A model generated the notes under the pieces. That model had not been told where the DNA came from, made no database searches, and worked only from the letters and a program-made list of their open reading frames with translations. Position numbers and translations under genes: made by a program. 64,000 bases of DNA from Paraconiothyrium sp. Pb-2020. Taxonomy: Eukaryota > Ascomycota > Dothideomycetes > Pleosporales > Didymosphaeriaceae. Of this stretch, positions 11,101 to 21,726 are shown piece by piece (within the stretch, counting starts at the first letter, position 1; each line of letters begins with the position of its first letter). The DNA lies in the NCBI GenBank assembly GCA_022419385.1, contig JAJUBI010000007.1:591768-655767 (forward strand), read 5' to 3'.

Positions 11101-11840
11101 ATTTAGTTCTTAACTAGTATAAATTATTACAGGTTCTTACTATAGAATAGAAGAAGAATTTTCTAGTTTAGTTTCTTCTCTTTCTTTAGATACTTAGCCT
11201 CTTTAGGCCTTTATAGGCACTAATTAGTATTCTTTAGTATAAATAGGTGCTAACTAGCACTACTCTACTTATACTAAGATAAATTACCTTCTAATAATAT
11301 AGGCTCTCTAGCTATTTCTTCCTTATTCTAAAGATTTTAACTTATAAAATTTAAAGTAGAGTACCTACTTTCTATATTCCCTTAACCTAGTAAGTTACTA
11401 GCTAGCTTATTTATAAACAGCTTATTCTAAATACTACTTATATTTTCCTTAAGTTTCTATTAGGCCCTAATAGGTCTATATAGGCGCTAACTAGTATAGT
11501 TAGGTAATAATTATCCCCTAAAGTTAGTTATTCTCTTATTCTACCCCTACTAAAATACTCTACCCTAAGGCTAAATCTTCTACTAAACTCTCTATAAGAG
11601 ATATATAGGTACTTTTATAAAAATAAAAGAGTTAATAAATTACTAACTAGTTCTTCTCTAAAATAGCTAATTTAATATTATTAGGTCCTAAGATATTTTA
11701 TTATAAAGTAACTATAATAAGGTTAGAGTAGCACTAATTAGTATATAATAGTCTAAAATAGTATAAAGTAGTTCTAATTAGACCTACTTAGCTTATTCTT
11801 ATTTCTTTAAGTTATTACCTCCTCCCTTAGGAGGTTGCCC
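11101..11840. other. Gypsy B 3' segment, no clear gene
   Basis: Between the plus-strand frame and the chromodomain. It has several short repeats of GCACTAATTAGTAT / GCTAACTAGTA type, likely remnants of an internal repeat, but no readable frame that I trust. Confidence 0.4.
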
Positions 11841-14800
11841 TTAACCTCTTTAAGTTTATAGTAGAATTAATATAGTAAACCTTCTTAGGTTTATATTAAA
11901 TTTCTGCTAGTACTCTTTTAGTATATTTCTACTAATAGAAGTACTTAGTTTCTATAAGTTCTCTTTCTCTTTATAACCTAACTATTTAATTAGGTATTTC
12001 TACTTACTATCTACAACCTACTACCTATCTATAATATAGTTAATATTATATATATTGTTGCCGAACTAGTATAAAGTATTCTTAATTAGACCTTATAGGT
12101 ACAGATTATCCCCACGTAATGCATAGAGTTCTAATAAGAATAGATAGAATACTAGGTATACCTAGCTAAGTATAGAAAGGTTAATTTAGTAGGCTATTAG
12201 TAGTATTCTAATATATTTCTTAATAACTTTAGGCCCTAGAAACTTCTAGTCTAACTTTTTACTTAGCCTTATTAATTTTATATACCTATTTAATACCTAG
12301 ACCTTATTACCTACTTTAAGTTTAAGAGGTAGGCGCTTCTTATCTTAAAGTACCTTTTAATACCTCTAAATAGTTTCTAGCTTTCTCCTAATATTTATAT
12401 AAATCTAGAGGAGCTTTAATACTATCTTAAACCTATTAGAACTTTTACTATTACCTAGTAGCTATTAGGGCCAGTCTAGGTTAGATAGGTTATATCTAAA
12501 ATAGATAGTTAATAAGTGCTTACTATTATTATATACAAACTCTACTAATAAGATTTATATAGCCTAATTATCCTATTTAAGGGAGCAAAAGATATAAAGA
12601 TACTATTTTAGAGTCTAATCTTAATACTTAGTCTAACTATTAGTCTAAGGGTAGAAAGCTAATATTACTACCCTTTAAGTATTTAAATAGTAGTAAAAAG
12701 TATTCTAATACTTAGATCTTATTACTAGACCTCTATCTAACAGTACTAACTCTAAGGTTCTATAAAGCCTAAAAACCTTATAGATCTAAGCCTAGGCTAG
12801 ATTAATACTATCCTAGTTTATTCTTATAAGTATATAATAGGCTATCTTTAAAAAATAGTTAAGAATAACTAAAATTATATTAAAAGTTAACCCTATAAAG
12901 CAACTTAGGGGTAGATTAGTAATAAAGTTTATTATTATATACTACTATAGGCAATCTAAAACTAGTAAGGAATAGAAAAGACTATATAGCTTATACCTCT
13001 TTATATTTACCCTCTAGTAACGCTAATAGTTATAAATATAGTCTAATATATTCTTAGTTATCTAAGTCTAATAGTATTTCTGCTGTACACACTCTAAAGT
13101 GTAAGTTATACTAAAATATCTAAAAAGTAGACTATTATAGTAGCTTTTAATTATAGCTATCTACTCTAAGGGTGTTTTAAGCTACTTTAGCTCTCTTTAT
13201 CCTAAGTAGAGCTAATCTAGCCTTTTTTATACTAGTTTATTATTATTATTACTTAATAAGTCTAAACTCTCTACTTTTAGCTCTTCTCTATTTTTAAACA
13301 GTAGAAGGTTACTTAGGCTCCTCCTATTTATTTCCTAGAAATACTAATCTAAGGTCTTAGCTCTAGATTATACTTCTAGTTACTATAGGCATATATAGTA
13401 ACTATAGAAATAAGAATTTTATTAATATACTTAGATAAAATCTTAGTAAGAGGTTTAAAAAAGCTTTATTAAACTTCTATTTTAGCTTTGTATAGCCTTT
13501 ATATAATCTAGGTAATATAATAGCCTATCCGCTAGGTTTATTAACCTAGTTTAGTAAGTTATAACAAAGTTATACTCTAATAGCATTAAATAGAACTAAA
13601 TATAATATATAGTAAGTATCTTAGTCTCTATAAACTATTATAAGTTATAGTAATTTATAAGAACTTTAAATAGTTAGCCTTAGAAGTATTAGTACTAGTG
13701 CTTAACTACTTCTATAATAGTAAGTAGCTCTTTATTATATATATTATAATAATACTAAGTTGTGCTTAATTTCTTAAAAAAGAAGTTAATAGGCTGCTAT
13801 AAGCTCTTTCTATCCCTATCTAGAACTAATTAGCTATAAATAGTACTAATTAACCCTTCTAAGGTATTAGTCTTAACGCATATTTATCTTTTATTCTTAA
13901 AATATATAAGTATTAGTACCTTAAGAAAAGTATCTTTTAGCTTCTAAAAAGCCTTATAACCCTCTAGTCTAAGATTTAGTGCTATACTTTCCTCCCTTTA
14001 TATAGCTGGCCCCTAATAGGCACTATCTAGACCCTTTTTAGTTAGAGTAGTTAGTAGAAGCGCAATATAGAAGAAATTAGTAATAAAATATTTATAATAG
14101 TTTATAAAGCTAATAAAGATATAAATATTACGTATAGGTTAGTATTAGCTATAACCTAATTACTTTAAGTTAATCTAGATTAATTATAAGTCCTTTAGTA
14201 GTAACAATAAAGCTAAGATACTTTATAGTATTAGTATACTATTTACACTTTTATAGGTTAATAAATAGCTTTACTTTATATAAGTATTTTAGTACCTTCT
14301 ATATATATTGCTTATATTTATCTATATTATCTAAGAAAATTAATATATCGTCCAGGTACACTATATAAGTAATATTAATAAGACTGGCTAAGGTCTAAGT
14401 AATTAGTTCCTAAAACTATACTAGAGTATTAGTAAGCCTAAAAGGTATTACTATAAACTTAAAGTAACTATATCTAGTTCTAAAGGCTATCTTCTATTTA
14501 TTACCTTCTATAATATAGATATAATAGTAGGCCTCCTTTAAGTTAAGCTTAGTAAAGACCTTAGCTTACTTAAAGTAATTAAGGGACTTAGTAATTAGCA
14601 GTAATAAGCTATAATTCTTAATAGTTACCTTATTAAGTCCTCTATAATTAATATAGAGTCTTAGGCTACTATTCTTTTTCTTAGTAAAGAGAATTAGTGC
14701 CTTTATAGGAGACTTTAAGTAATATATCTATTCTTTTAATAGATATTCTATAAGGTACTTCTATAGGGTGTCTAATTCTACTACTAAAAAATTATATATA

Positions 14801-15500
14801 AAGAAGTATAGTAGTTACTTTTCTTTCTCTATATTAATATAAAAGTTATAATTTATATAGTTAGGCAGCGCCTTATAGTCTTCTTTTATAGTAAAGTTAG
14901 TAAAGTTAGAATAATATTTTAATATTTATGCCTCTTTAGTTCTATCTAGGCTTTTTAGAGCCAGTTTATCTACGCTTAATATAATATAGGTATAAACTAC
15001 TAAAAAAGAGTTATATAGAGTATAATTAAACTACTCTAGTTTCTCTATAGTAACCTTCTTATATAAATGTGCCTCTTTAGTAAGTTTTTAATAAAATAGT
15101 ACGCGTTGTCTAGCAATATTAAGTTTTAGGCTAATATTATTAAACTAGGGTAAACCTAGAAATATATTATATTCTAAGATATTTACTACTATAAAGGGGA
15201 TTATTTAGAGCTTTTTATAACCCCTTAAGTCTATAAGCTTTACTTTAAGTACTATAGTACTATATATCTATATCTTTAAGCTATTAGCAGCTTTAGCTAA
15301 GACCTCTATTAAAGGTACTACTAAAATACTATAGTCTCTTACCTTTTTTAATAAAAGAAGGTTAAGGGTAGATACTAAATTAATAAAGGTATTAATTAGA
15401 TTTTATCTAATTCTTACTTTTAGAGTTACTATTCCCTTTAGCTAATTATAGAGAAAGTTAAATAGGTCCTCTACTTTATAAGCCTCTAGAATCTAGTTAA
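11840..15500 (-). pseudogene. Gypsy B pol remnant with YLDD reverse transcriptase and chromodomain
   Basis: On the minus strand the RT block at about 14341-14375 reads T-Y-I-V-Y-L-D-D-I-L, so both catalytic Asp survive. The integrase C-terminal region at about 12105-12240 contains KFLGPKVIKKYI and, further on, YALRGDNLY. The chromodomain follows at about 11870-12030, with KYLIK*LGYKEKEN: the stop stands at the conserved Trp (TGG to TAG). A likely protease block (I-N-L-V-S-T-L-N-L-L, D-S-x-S-T in the family) is near 15385. All frames are interrupted, so no protein is made. Confidence 0.82.
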
Positions 15501-16860
15501 TATAGCTTATAATTAGACTAATATAGGTAGATAGGGTAGCTAGAATTCTATCTATTCCTAGCCTTTTCTTAACTTATATAATCTATTTGCGTTAAAATAG
15601 GCATCCTTTAAACTAGAGGCAGTAGGCTTATTTAAAGTAGAATAGTTAGATTTAATATATTTTAGCTTATTATAATAATAGCAGGTTATTGTTTAAGAGG
15701 TCTAATTAGCGCTAGTTAGTAATATTCTAGACTAATTTAGGCTATTACCCTACCTACACCCTTTTTTAGCCTTTTTTTAAAGTTTCTAGTCTCCCCCTAT
15801 CTTAGCTCTTGCTAATATATTCTAGATTAACTTAGAGGAGAATTTCCCTTCTTTAGTTAGTACTTAATTTACTTACTTAGTATAATAGATAATTAAAGCC
15901 TACTATTTAATATTAGTAACTATTATCTTTAGCTCTGTAGATATAGACTAAAGGCACTAGTAAATATAGGAGGTAAGACACTCTATACTTAAGCTTTTAC
16001 TATTTATTATTAGTTATTTCTAGCTTATTTTAGTAGCCTTAAATATAGTCTAATAGGTCTAATAGTAATCGTCTTTACCTCTGCTAGTACCTTTTAAGCT
16101 AATTATATACTAATAGGTACTATTTTTTAGAGAGCCTAGGCTCTTAGTATTTTAGCTTTTAATACTTCTTATATTAGCTTCTAGGAGGTATTTTAGAATA
16201 TATAGAACTAAACTTTAGTTCTCTATACTATTCTATAGATATTATTAATAAACTAGAGTATATAGTTAACCTTTTATACTTCTAAGTAAAAAAACTCTAC
16301 TAAAGACTAAAAGTAAAGGTTATAGTTATTCTTCTAATATTATATTTATTTAATTTTCTTTTACGTATACTTATACAGTTGCTTTTAAGTAAAAGGGTAT
16401 AAAGATAGTAACTATTAGGTTACTACTAGTATAGTAGTAGTTCTTATTAGCTTAAAGAGTATATCTACCTCTTCTACCTTATATTAGCGCTAAATCTTAT
16501 TAATCTGCTAAAGTTTAATAATATTTCTTTAACTATCTAACTATCTCTTAGCTTCTTCTAACTTATTAAAGCTGCTTACGCCAGATTAATCCTAACTAAG
16601 AATAGGCAACCCTATTAGATTTAGGATATTATTAAGTAGTACTACTAGGTATTACTTATTAGTAATAGACGTAATATGCTCTTATTTATCTCCTACTAGT
16701 AGTAGTAGAGTTAATTAGTGTTTATTATTATCTAAATAGTTTATATTATTTATTTCTCGCGTATAATTGCTGTAGGTTAAATATCTATCTACTATTCTAG
16801 TATATCTAGTCTCTTCTGCCGCGTTATTACCTTAAGTAGCAATAGAAAAACTAGACTACC
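15500..16860 (-). pseudogene. Gypsy B gag region
   Basis: Position next to the 5' LTR and a charged composition on the minus strand identify this as the gag end of the element. I could not place a convincing CCHC knuckle; a candidate patch lies near 15560-15610. The frame is heavily interrupted. Confidence 0.5.
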
Positions 16861-16885
16861 CTAAAAAGGGTTTAAGTAATTTAAA

Positions 16886-17062
16886 TATTAGATTTTAGGT
16901 ATAGGGTAATATAGCTCTACTGTCTAGGGTAGGTACTAAAATATATTTATAGTATATAGATAGATAAATTGCTGCCGGATTACTCTGTTAGTATTTAGAC
17001 TATATACCCCTTACAGTCACCTAACTGCGGCTGTCTGAGACGCCTAGCTTCTAGTCGTAACA
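16886..17062 (-). repeat. 5' LTR of Gypsy B
   Basis: 177 bp copy of 9030-9206 with less RIP: it keeps GCTGCCGGATT, CAGTCACC and GCGGCTGTCTGAGACGCC where the left copy has T/A substitutions. It ends GTCGTAACA before the CTATT duplication. Confidence 0.92.
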
Positions 17063-17460
17063 CTATTGTTTTAAGCTAAGTTTTAGAATTAAAACACTAG
17101 TTTCTAAAGGCTTTAACTACTAGTGTTTTAAATTAAGTTTAAGAACTAGTGTTTTAAGCTAAGTTTTAAATTTAAAACTACTTATGTTTTAGATAAGTTT
17201 TAGATTTTAACATAACTTATTAAAGCCTTTAGAAACTAGTGTTTTATATAAGTTTTAGATCTTAAAATAACTTATTAAAGCCTTTAGAAACTAGTGTTTT
17301 ATATAAGTTTTAGATTTTAAAATAACTTATTAAAGCCTTTAGAAACTAGTGTTTTATATAAGTTTTAGATTTTAAAATAACTTATTAAAGCCTTTAGAAA
17401 CTAGTGTTTTATATAAGTTTTATATTTCAATAGAAATAGTTAAAGCGTTTCGAAACTAGT
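17063..17460. repeat. 54-55 bp minisatellite, right part
   Basis: Resumption of the array at 8697-9029. The last four units are exactly 55 bp apart (CTAGTGTTTTATATAAG at 17236, 17291, 17346 and 17401) and nearly identical, more uniform than the left part. Inverted half-units occur at 17090-17130. Confidence 0.92.
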
Positions 17461-17616
17461 GTTTTATATAGGTTTTATATAGGTTTTATATAGGTTTTAT
17501 AGGTTTTATATAGGTTGTATAGGTTTTATATAGGTTTTATAGGTTTTATGTAGGTCTTATAGGTTTTATATAGGTTTTATATAGGTTTTATATAGGTTTT
17601 ATATAGGTTTTAGTAT
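17461..17616. repeat. Short tandem repeat ATAGGTTTTAT upstream of the transposase
   Basis: About 14 copies of an 11-12 bp unit (TATAGGTTTTATATAGGTTT), some shortened to AGGTTTTAT. It ends ~180 bp before the hAT start codon. The remaining 17617-17796 is pyrimidine-rich near its end (TTTTCTTTTACTTTTAC), as is common upstream of fungal start codons. Confidence 0.9.
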
Positions 17617-17796
17617 TAATTATAGTAACTATAGTACTTATTATAATTATTACTATTATAACTTAACTTATATAATATAATAGATTAGATAATATAGTTT
17701 TTAAATTTATAGATAAGTTTTTTTCTACTTATTTTCTTTAGATAAACAACTTTTCTTTTACTTTTACTAAGATAACTACTTCTTTTACCTTCTATT

Positions 17797-20073
17797 ATGT
17801 TGAAATTCTACTTTACTAAGCAGGAACTAATAAATCCCAACTTAGAATTACCTAGTATATCAAAATTAGCTAGTATTTTTAGTTCTAGAGAGTTTAAATT
17901 AGAAATTCTACCCTATAAAGAAGGTGAAATTCGAAAGTTTAGAGCTACTTATACTATTTGTAACTATAATAATATTAGTACCTGGCCTTTGAATACTAGT
18001 AATTTAAATAGTCACTTTAAAAATAGACACTTTACTTATTTAAATCCTAATTTAGAAGATAATTCTAATTTAGATAGAGAAAGTAGTAGTAGTTTTAATA
18101 CTATTACTAACTATTTAGATAATTCTAGTAGTAGTAATTTAGTTAGAGAAAGGCCTAGCTTTGTTTTATTTAATAAAGAGGAGTATAAAAACTTCTTACT
18201 AAAGTTTATAATTAATAATAATTTACCTTTTAGTATAGCAGATAGTAATAGTTTTAAAGACTTATTAAAGTATTTAAAAGATAATTTACCTAGTATTAGT
18301 AGAGATACTATAAAAAATGAATTATCTATTCTATATAAACTAGAAACTAATAGATTAAAACAAGAAATTAATAATACTAATAGTAAAGTTTCTATTGCGT
18401 TAGATGAGTGGAAATCTAGTAATAATTTAGATTTTTTAGCTATTACTATACACTTTTATAATAATAAATTTCAATTAGAAAGTTATTTAATAGGATTTGA
18501 AGATTTAAATAATTTAGATACTTATAGTAGTAATAATATTTCTCCTATAATAGAAAATATTCTTGAAGAATATAATATTAATAATAAACTATTAGGTATA
18601 ACTAGAGATAATGCTACTAGTATTAATAGTACTATTAATATAATTAGAAATAATTTAAAATTTAAATATAATTGTAATATTATAGATATAAAGTGTTTTG
18701 CACATATCTCAAACTTAGTTAGTAATAGTTTCTTAGATTATACTTTTTTTAATATTAATAATACTAATAAGTTTAGTTCTAGTATTAATAATATTATAGA
18801 TAACTATAGTTTTAGAAGTAATTTAGATATAAATAGTATATTAAAAGATAGTAAAGCTTTACCTACTATAACTAGAAGTTATATTAGTAGATTTAAAAAT
18901 AATCACTTTCTTAAAAATAACTTTAGAAGAGTAGTAAAACAAAAAAATAATACTAGTTCTAATAGAATAGAAAACTTAATTAAAGATAATACTACTAGGT
19001 GGTTATCTACCTATAATATGATTGAGAGGTTTATATATTTTAAAAACGAAATTAATATAGTTATTAATAAAGTTAATAATTTAGATGAAACTAAGCGAAG
19101 AAGTATTAATTTAGAAACTAGATTAAAATCTAAAGATTGGGATAATTTAAAGGCTATAGTATCTATTTTAGAAGTATTTAGAAAACCTACTATAAAATTA
19201 CAAACTACTAATTATTCTAATAACTATTATACTATAGTATATATAACTCAATTATATAATAATTTAAATAATTTAAGTAATAATGACTATAAGAATCCTT
19301 TTCTTAATAGTGGTTTAAATGAAGCTAAAAAGAAACTACTAGAATATTACCCTATTTTAGATACTAATATAGATAAACTAAAAGACTTATATTTAATTAC
19401 TATTTTAAATCCACGCTGGAAATTAGAAATTCTAAAAAGCTTAGATTTTAATTCTATAATAATAAATAAAGTAGAGGACTATTTTAGAGAAGTATATAAT
19501 AATTATAAAGAAACCTATAGTATAAGTAATCCTAATAGTAATATAGATCTAGATCTAGATTTAGATATTAATATTAGTGATAGTGATGAGGATTTATATA
19601 TTAGTAATAGTAATATTAATAGTTTAGTAATAGAAAATGAACTAGAACTTTATTTAAAAGAACCTAGGGTATCTAGGGGAACTAATATAGAAGAATATTA
19701 TATTTCTAATAAAACTAGATTTCCTATTATTTATAAAATAGCTAAAGACTATTTAGCTATTTTATCTACTTCTAATGCTAGTGAATCTACTTTTTCTAAA
19801 GTAGGAGATATAGTTACTAAAAAAAGAAATAGGTTATTACCTAGTACTATAAAGAAACTAATAATATTAAAAGAACAAAAACTAGTAGGTAATAAAGAAG
19901 AAGAAATTAATAATAATAAGCTATTACGTAATATTAATAAAAGATCTAGAAGAAATAAAGGTAAAGAACCTATTAGAGAAAATATAATAAATATAGAAGA
20001 AGAACTAGAAGATAGATCTACTACTAGTGTTACTAGTTATAATAGTAGTTCTAGTGATAGTAGCTCTAGCTAG
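17797..20073 (+). CDS. hAT-family transposase, intact 758-residue frame
   Basis: The only intact long gene here. It would catalyse cut-and-paste transposition in the nucleus. Order: N-terminal BED-type finger (residues ~48-80; C55, H73, H78, but Tyr at 52 where the first Cys is expected); RNase H-like core with D203 (ALDEWKSSNN) and D271 (GITRDNATS), C300-x2-H303, and R401-W402; an acidic Asp/Ser patch at 582-606; and a hATC dimerisation region at ~632-695 with TRFPIIYKIAKDYLA, then E663 in ASESTFS, the likely third catalytic acid. The C-terminus is basic, then Ser-rich. Very high Asn and low Gln/His suggest that its DNA has also been shaped by C-to-T pressure without gaining a stop. The start is the first ATG after the pyrimidine tract and gives the full BED domain. 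hAT assignment is firm; activity is uncertain because of Y52. Confidence 0.93.
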   Translation: MLKFYFTKQELINPNLELPSISKLASIFSSREFKLEILPYKEGEIRKFRATYTICNYNNISTWPLNTSNLNSHFKNRHFTYLNPNLEDNSNLDRESSSSFNTITNYLDNSSSSNLVRERPSFVLFNKEEYKNFLLKFIINNNLPFSIADSNSFKDLLKYLKDNLPSISRDTIKNELSILYKLETNRLKQEINNTNSKVSIALDEWKSSNNLDFLAITIHFYNNKFQLESYLIGFEDLNNLDTYSSNNISPIIENILEEYNINNKLLGITRDNATSINSTINIIRNNLKFKYNCNIIDIKCFAHISNLVSNSFLDYTFFNINNTNKFSSSINNIIDNYSFRSNLDINSILKDSKALPTITRSYISRFKNNHFLKNNFRRVVKQKNNTSSNRIENLIKDNTTRWLSTYNMIERFIYFKNEINIVINKVNNLDETKRRSINLETRLKSKDWDNLKAIVSILEVFRKPTIKLQTTNYSNNYYTIVYITQLYNNLNNLSNNDYKNPFLNSGLNEAKKKLLEYYPILDTNIDKLKDLYLITILNPRWKLEILKSLDFNSIIINKVEDYFREVYNNYKETYSISNPNSNIDLDLDLDINISDSDEDLYISNSNINSLVIENELELYLKEPRVSRGTNIEEYYISNKTRFPIIYKIAKDYLAILSTSNASESTFSKVGDIVTKKRNRLLPSTIKKLIILKEQKLVGNKEEEINNNKLLRNINKRSRRNKGKEPIRENIINIEEELEDRSTTSVTSYNSSSSDSSSS

Positions 20074-20129
20074 TAGAACTATACTATAATAAGTAGTCTT
20101 ATACTATAAGTTTAGAAACTTCAAAATAA

Positions 20130-20600
20130 AGATATGGATTAAAGAACTATTAATAAAAAGTAAAGTTAATAATATATTTTATCTAATAATAAAGTTATTA
20201 TAATATAATTTAGTATAATTAGTATAATATATATATATACTAAGTTGTGTATCTTATAATATAAAGTTATATGTTTAACTATAAAAATAAGTAAGATCTT
20301 ATAATAAGCTTTTAAACTTAGACCTATAAAGTTCTTATAAGTAGAGATTATGAAAAATTGAAAATAGTAACTTATCTTATGTAATAGTAGTATTATAGGC
20401 AATCTAAATAGTAGGATAGAAAGAAACTATAAAGAATACACTATCCTATATTTAAAAAATTAAGCTTATATAATTAAATAAAAAGTTAATTTTTTTTTAT
20501 TTTAAATTTAACTTAGGCTTAAATCTACAAAGACTTAGACCTTATAAGTTCTTATAAGTTCTAAAAAACTATTATATATTATAATAATAAGTATAATACT
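20130..20600 (+). repeat. hAT 3' arm, inverted copy of window positions 1-470
   Basis: Non-coding AT-rich region downstream of the transposase. Its reverse complement is found at 1-470, downstream of gene X. Shared landmarks are AAAGAATACACTATCCTATA (around 20430) and CTATTATATATTATAATA (around 20569). The 78-codon minus-strand frame here (20166-20402) is Ile/Tyr-rich low-complexity translation and not a gene. Confidence 0.75.
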
Positions 20601-20779
20601 CTTTATAAGTTAGTATAAAATAATATAGATATGTAATAAAGTTTATTATAGATTTTAAATATTAGATTTCTATTCCAGCTTGTTTTACTCAAATAAGACT
20701 AGTTTTTATAAAACTATAGTATATATTATAGATTATACTAGCCTAATCTATATAAATATATCTAAAATTTATACTTTTT

Positions 20780-20972
20780 TAAACTCAGTTACTAAAATAG
20801 TAACTGAGTAATTACTTAGTATTACTATTTTTCTAAATAGTAATAGTAATTAGTAATTAGTAACTGAGTAATTACTAAATAGTTTAGTAACTGAGTAATT
20901 ACTAAATAGTTTAGTAACTGAGTAATTGATTACTAATACTATTTAGTAATTACTTAGTTACTAATTACTAAA
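20780..20972. repeat. Subterminal repeats of the hAT right end
   Basis: At least four copies of GTAACTGAGTAATTAC-type motifs (about 20800, 20860, 20886 and 20914) plus inverted ones (ACTCAGTTAC at 20783, TACTTAGTTAC near 20951). Two are in a 27-28 bp tandem. Short subterminal repeats are typical transposase-binding sites in hAT elements; the binding role is inferred. Confidence 0.8.
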
Positions 20973-20973
20973 A

Positions 20974-20986
20974 ATTCGCAACACTG
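20974..20986 (-). repeat. hAT right terminal inverted repeat and target site
   Basis: The element ends ATTCGCAACACTG; read inward this is CAGTGTTGCGAAT, the usual hAT end type (CAGNG...). The flanking 8 bp, GTTAATAG (20987-20994), is Gyp-1 pol sequence and would be one half of the 8 bp hAT duplication. Gypsy A has GTATGTTAATAGCTTA at the same pol position, so the join to Gyp-1 is clean. The matching left end is not found in the window. Confidence 0.82.
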
Positions 20987-21726
20987 GTTAATAGCCTATT
21001 ATCTATAAATAGATAGGTCGATAGAATAAATAAACTAAATAGTAGAATAATTTCTTAGGTGTTACCTAAACTATTAATAGAATAACTAGGTAGAGTTACT
21101 CCTAATAGCATAATTAGCCTATAACAGCTTATAATATAGCGCTACTAGAGTTTTACTATTCTTTATAAACTATAGATTTAACCTGGCAGCTTACTAAGTA
21201 CTTAGAACTATAAGGTCTTAGAGCACAGATAGAGAATAATAGGCTAAGAAAATTATATAAATTTATAGCTAACTTTAGTAAGACGCTATATTTCTATAAA
21301 GAAAAATAAGAAAGTACTATAATCTTAAGTATAAGCCTACGCCTACGCTAGAGAAGAGGGAGAAAGTCTAGCTACTATAAAAAAATATTACTAGTAAATA
21401 ACTATTAAATAAACTAGACTACCTAAAAATCAGACTATATAAGGTTCTAAAATAAATTACTCTAGTTTTATTTAAATTATAACTCCTAAATAGTATAAAG
21501 ATATATCTAGTATTTTATATAGCCCTCTTAAAGAGAGTACTATAGGACGCAGAACCTATAGTCTATAAAGCAGATATATATAGAGAATAGTAAGAAGAAT
21601 AGAAAGTAGTAAGTATTAATAAACACTAACTAGTAAAAGGTTAGAATTACTATAAAGTAAAATGGCTAGAATATAATAAGAAGGGAAACCTATAGAATAA
21701 TACTTAGAAACTAGAAAGTAACCTTA

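Larger units (their letters stand above)
9030..17062 (-). mobile_element. Gypsy B: full-length Ty3/Gypsy chromovirus with 177 bp LTRs
   Basis: Two 177 bp LTRs (9030-9206 and 16886-17062), starting TGTTAGATTTTAGG and ending GTCGTAACA, are flanked by an exact CTATT duplication (9025-9029 and 17063-17067). A polypurine tract at 9207-9220 on the minus strand shows that the 5' LTR is on the right. The internal 7.7 kb encodes gag, a reverse transcriptase with intact YLDD, integrase and a chromodomain on the minus strand, plus an unusual ~2.6 kb 3' segment holding a plus-strand frame. It inserted into the minisatellite. It is RIP-mutated and has no intact frame. Confidence 0.92.

Noticed and set aside
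20166..20402. 78-codon minus-strand open frame
   Set aside because: Ile/Tyr/Leu/Lys-only composition in the AT-rich 3' arm of the hAT element; no motif. Its inverted counterpart at 1-470 gives no comparable frame that I could read.
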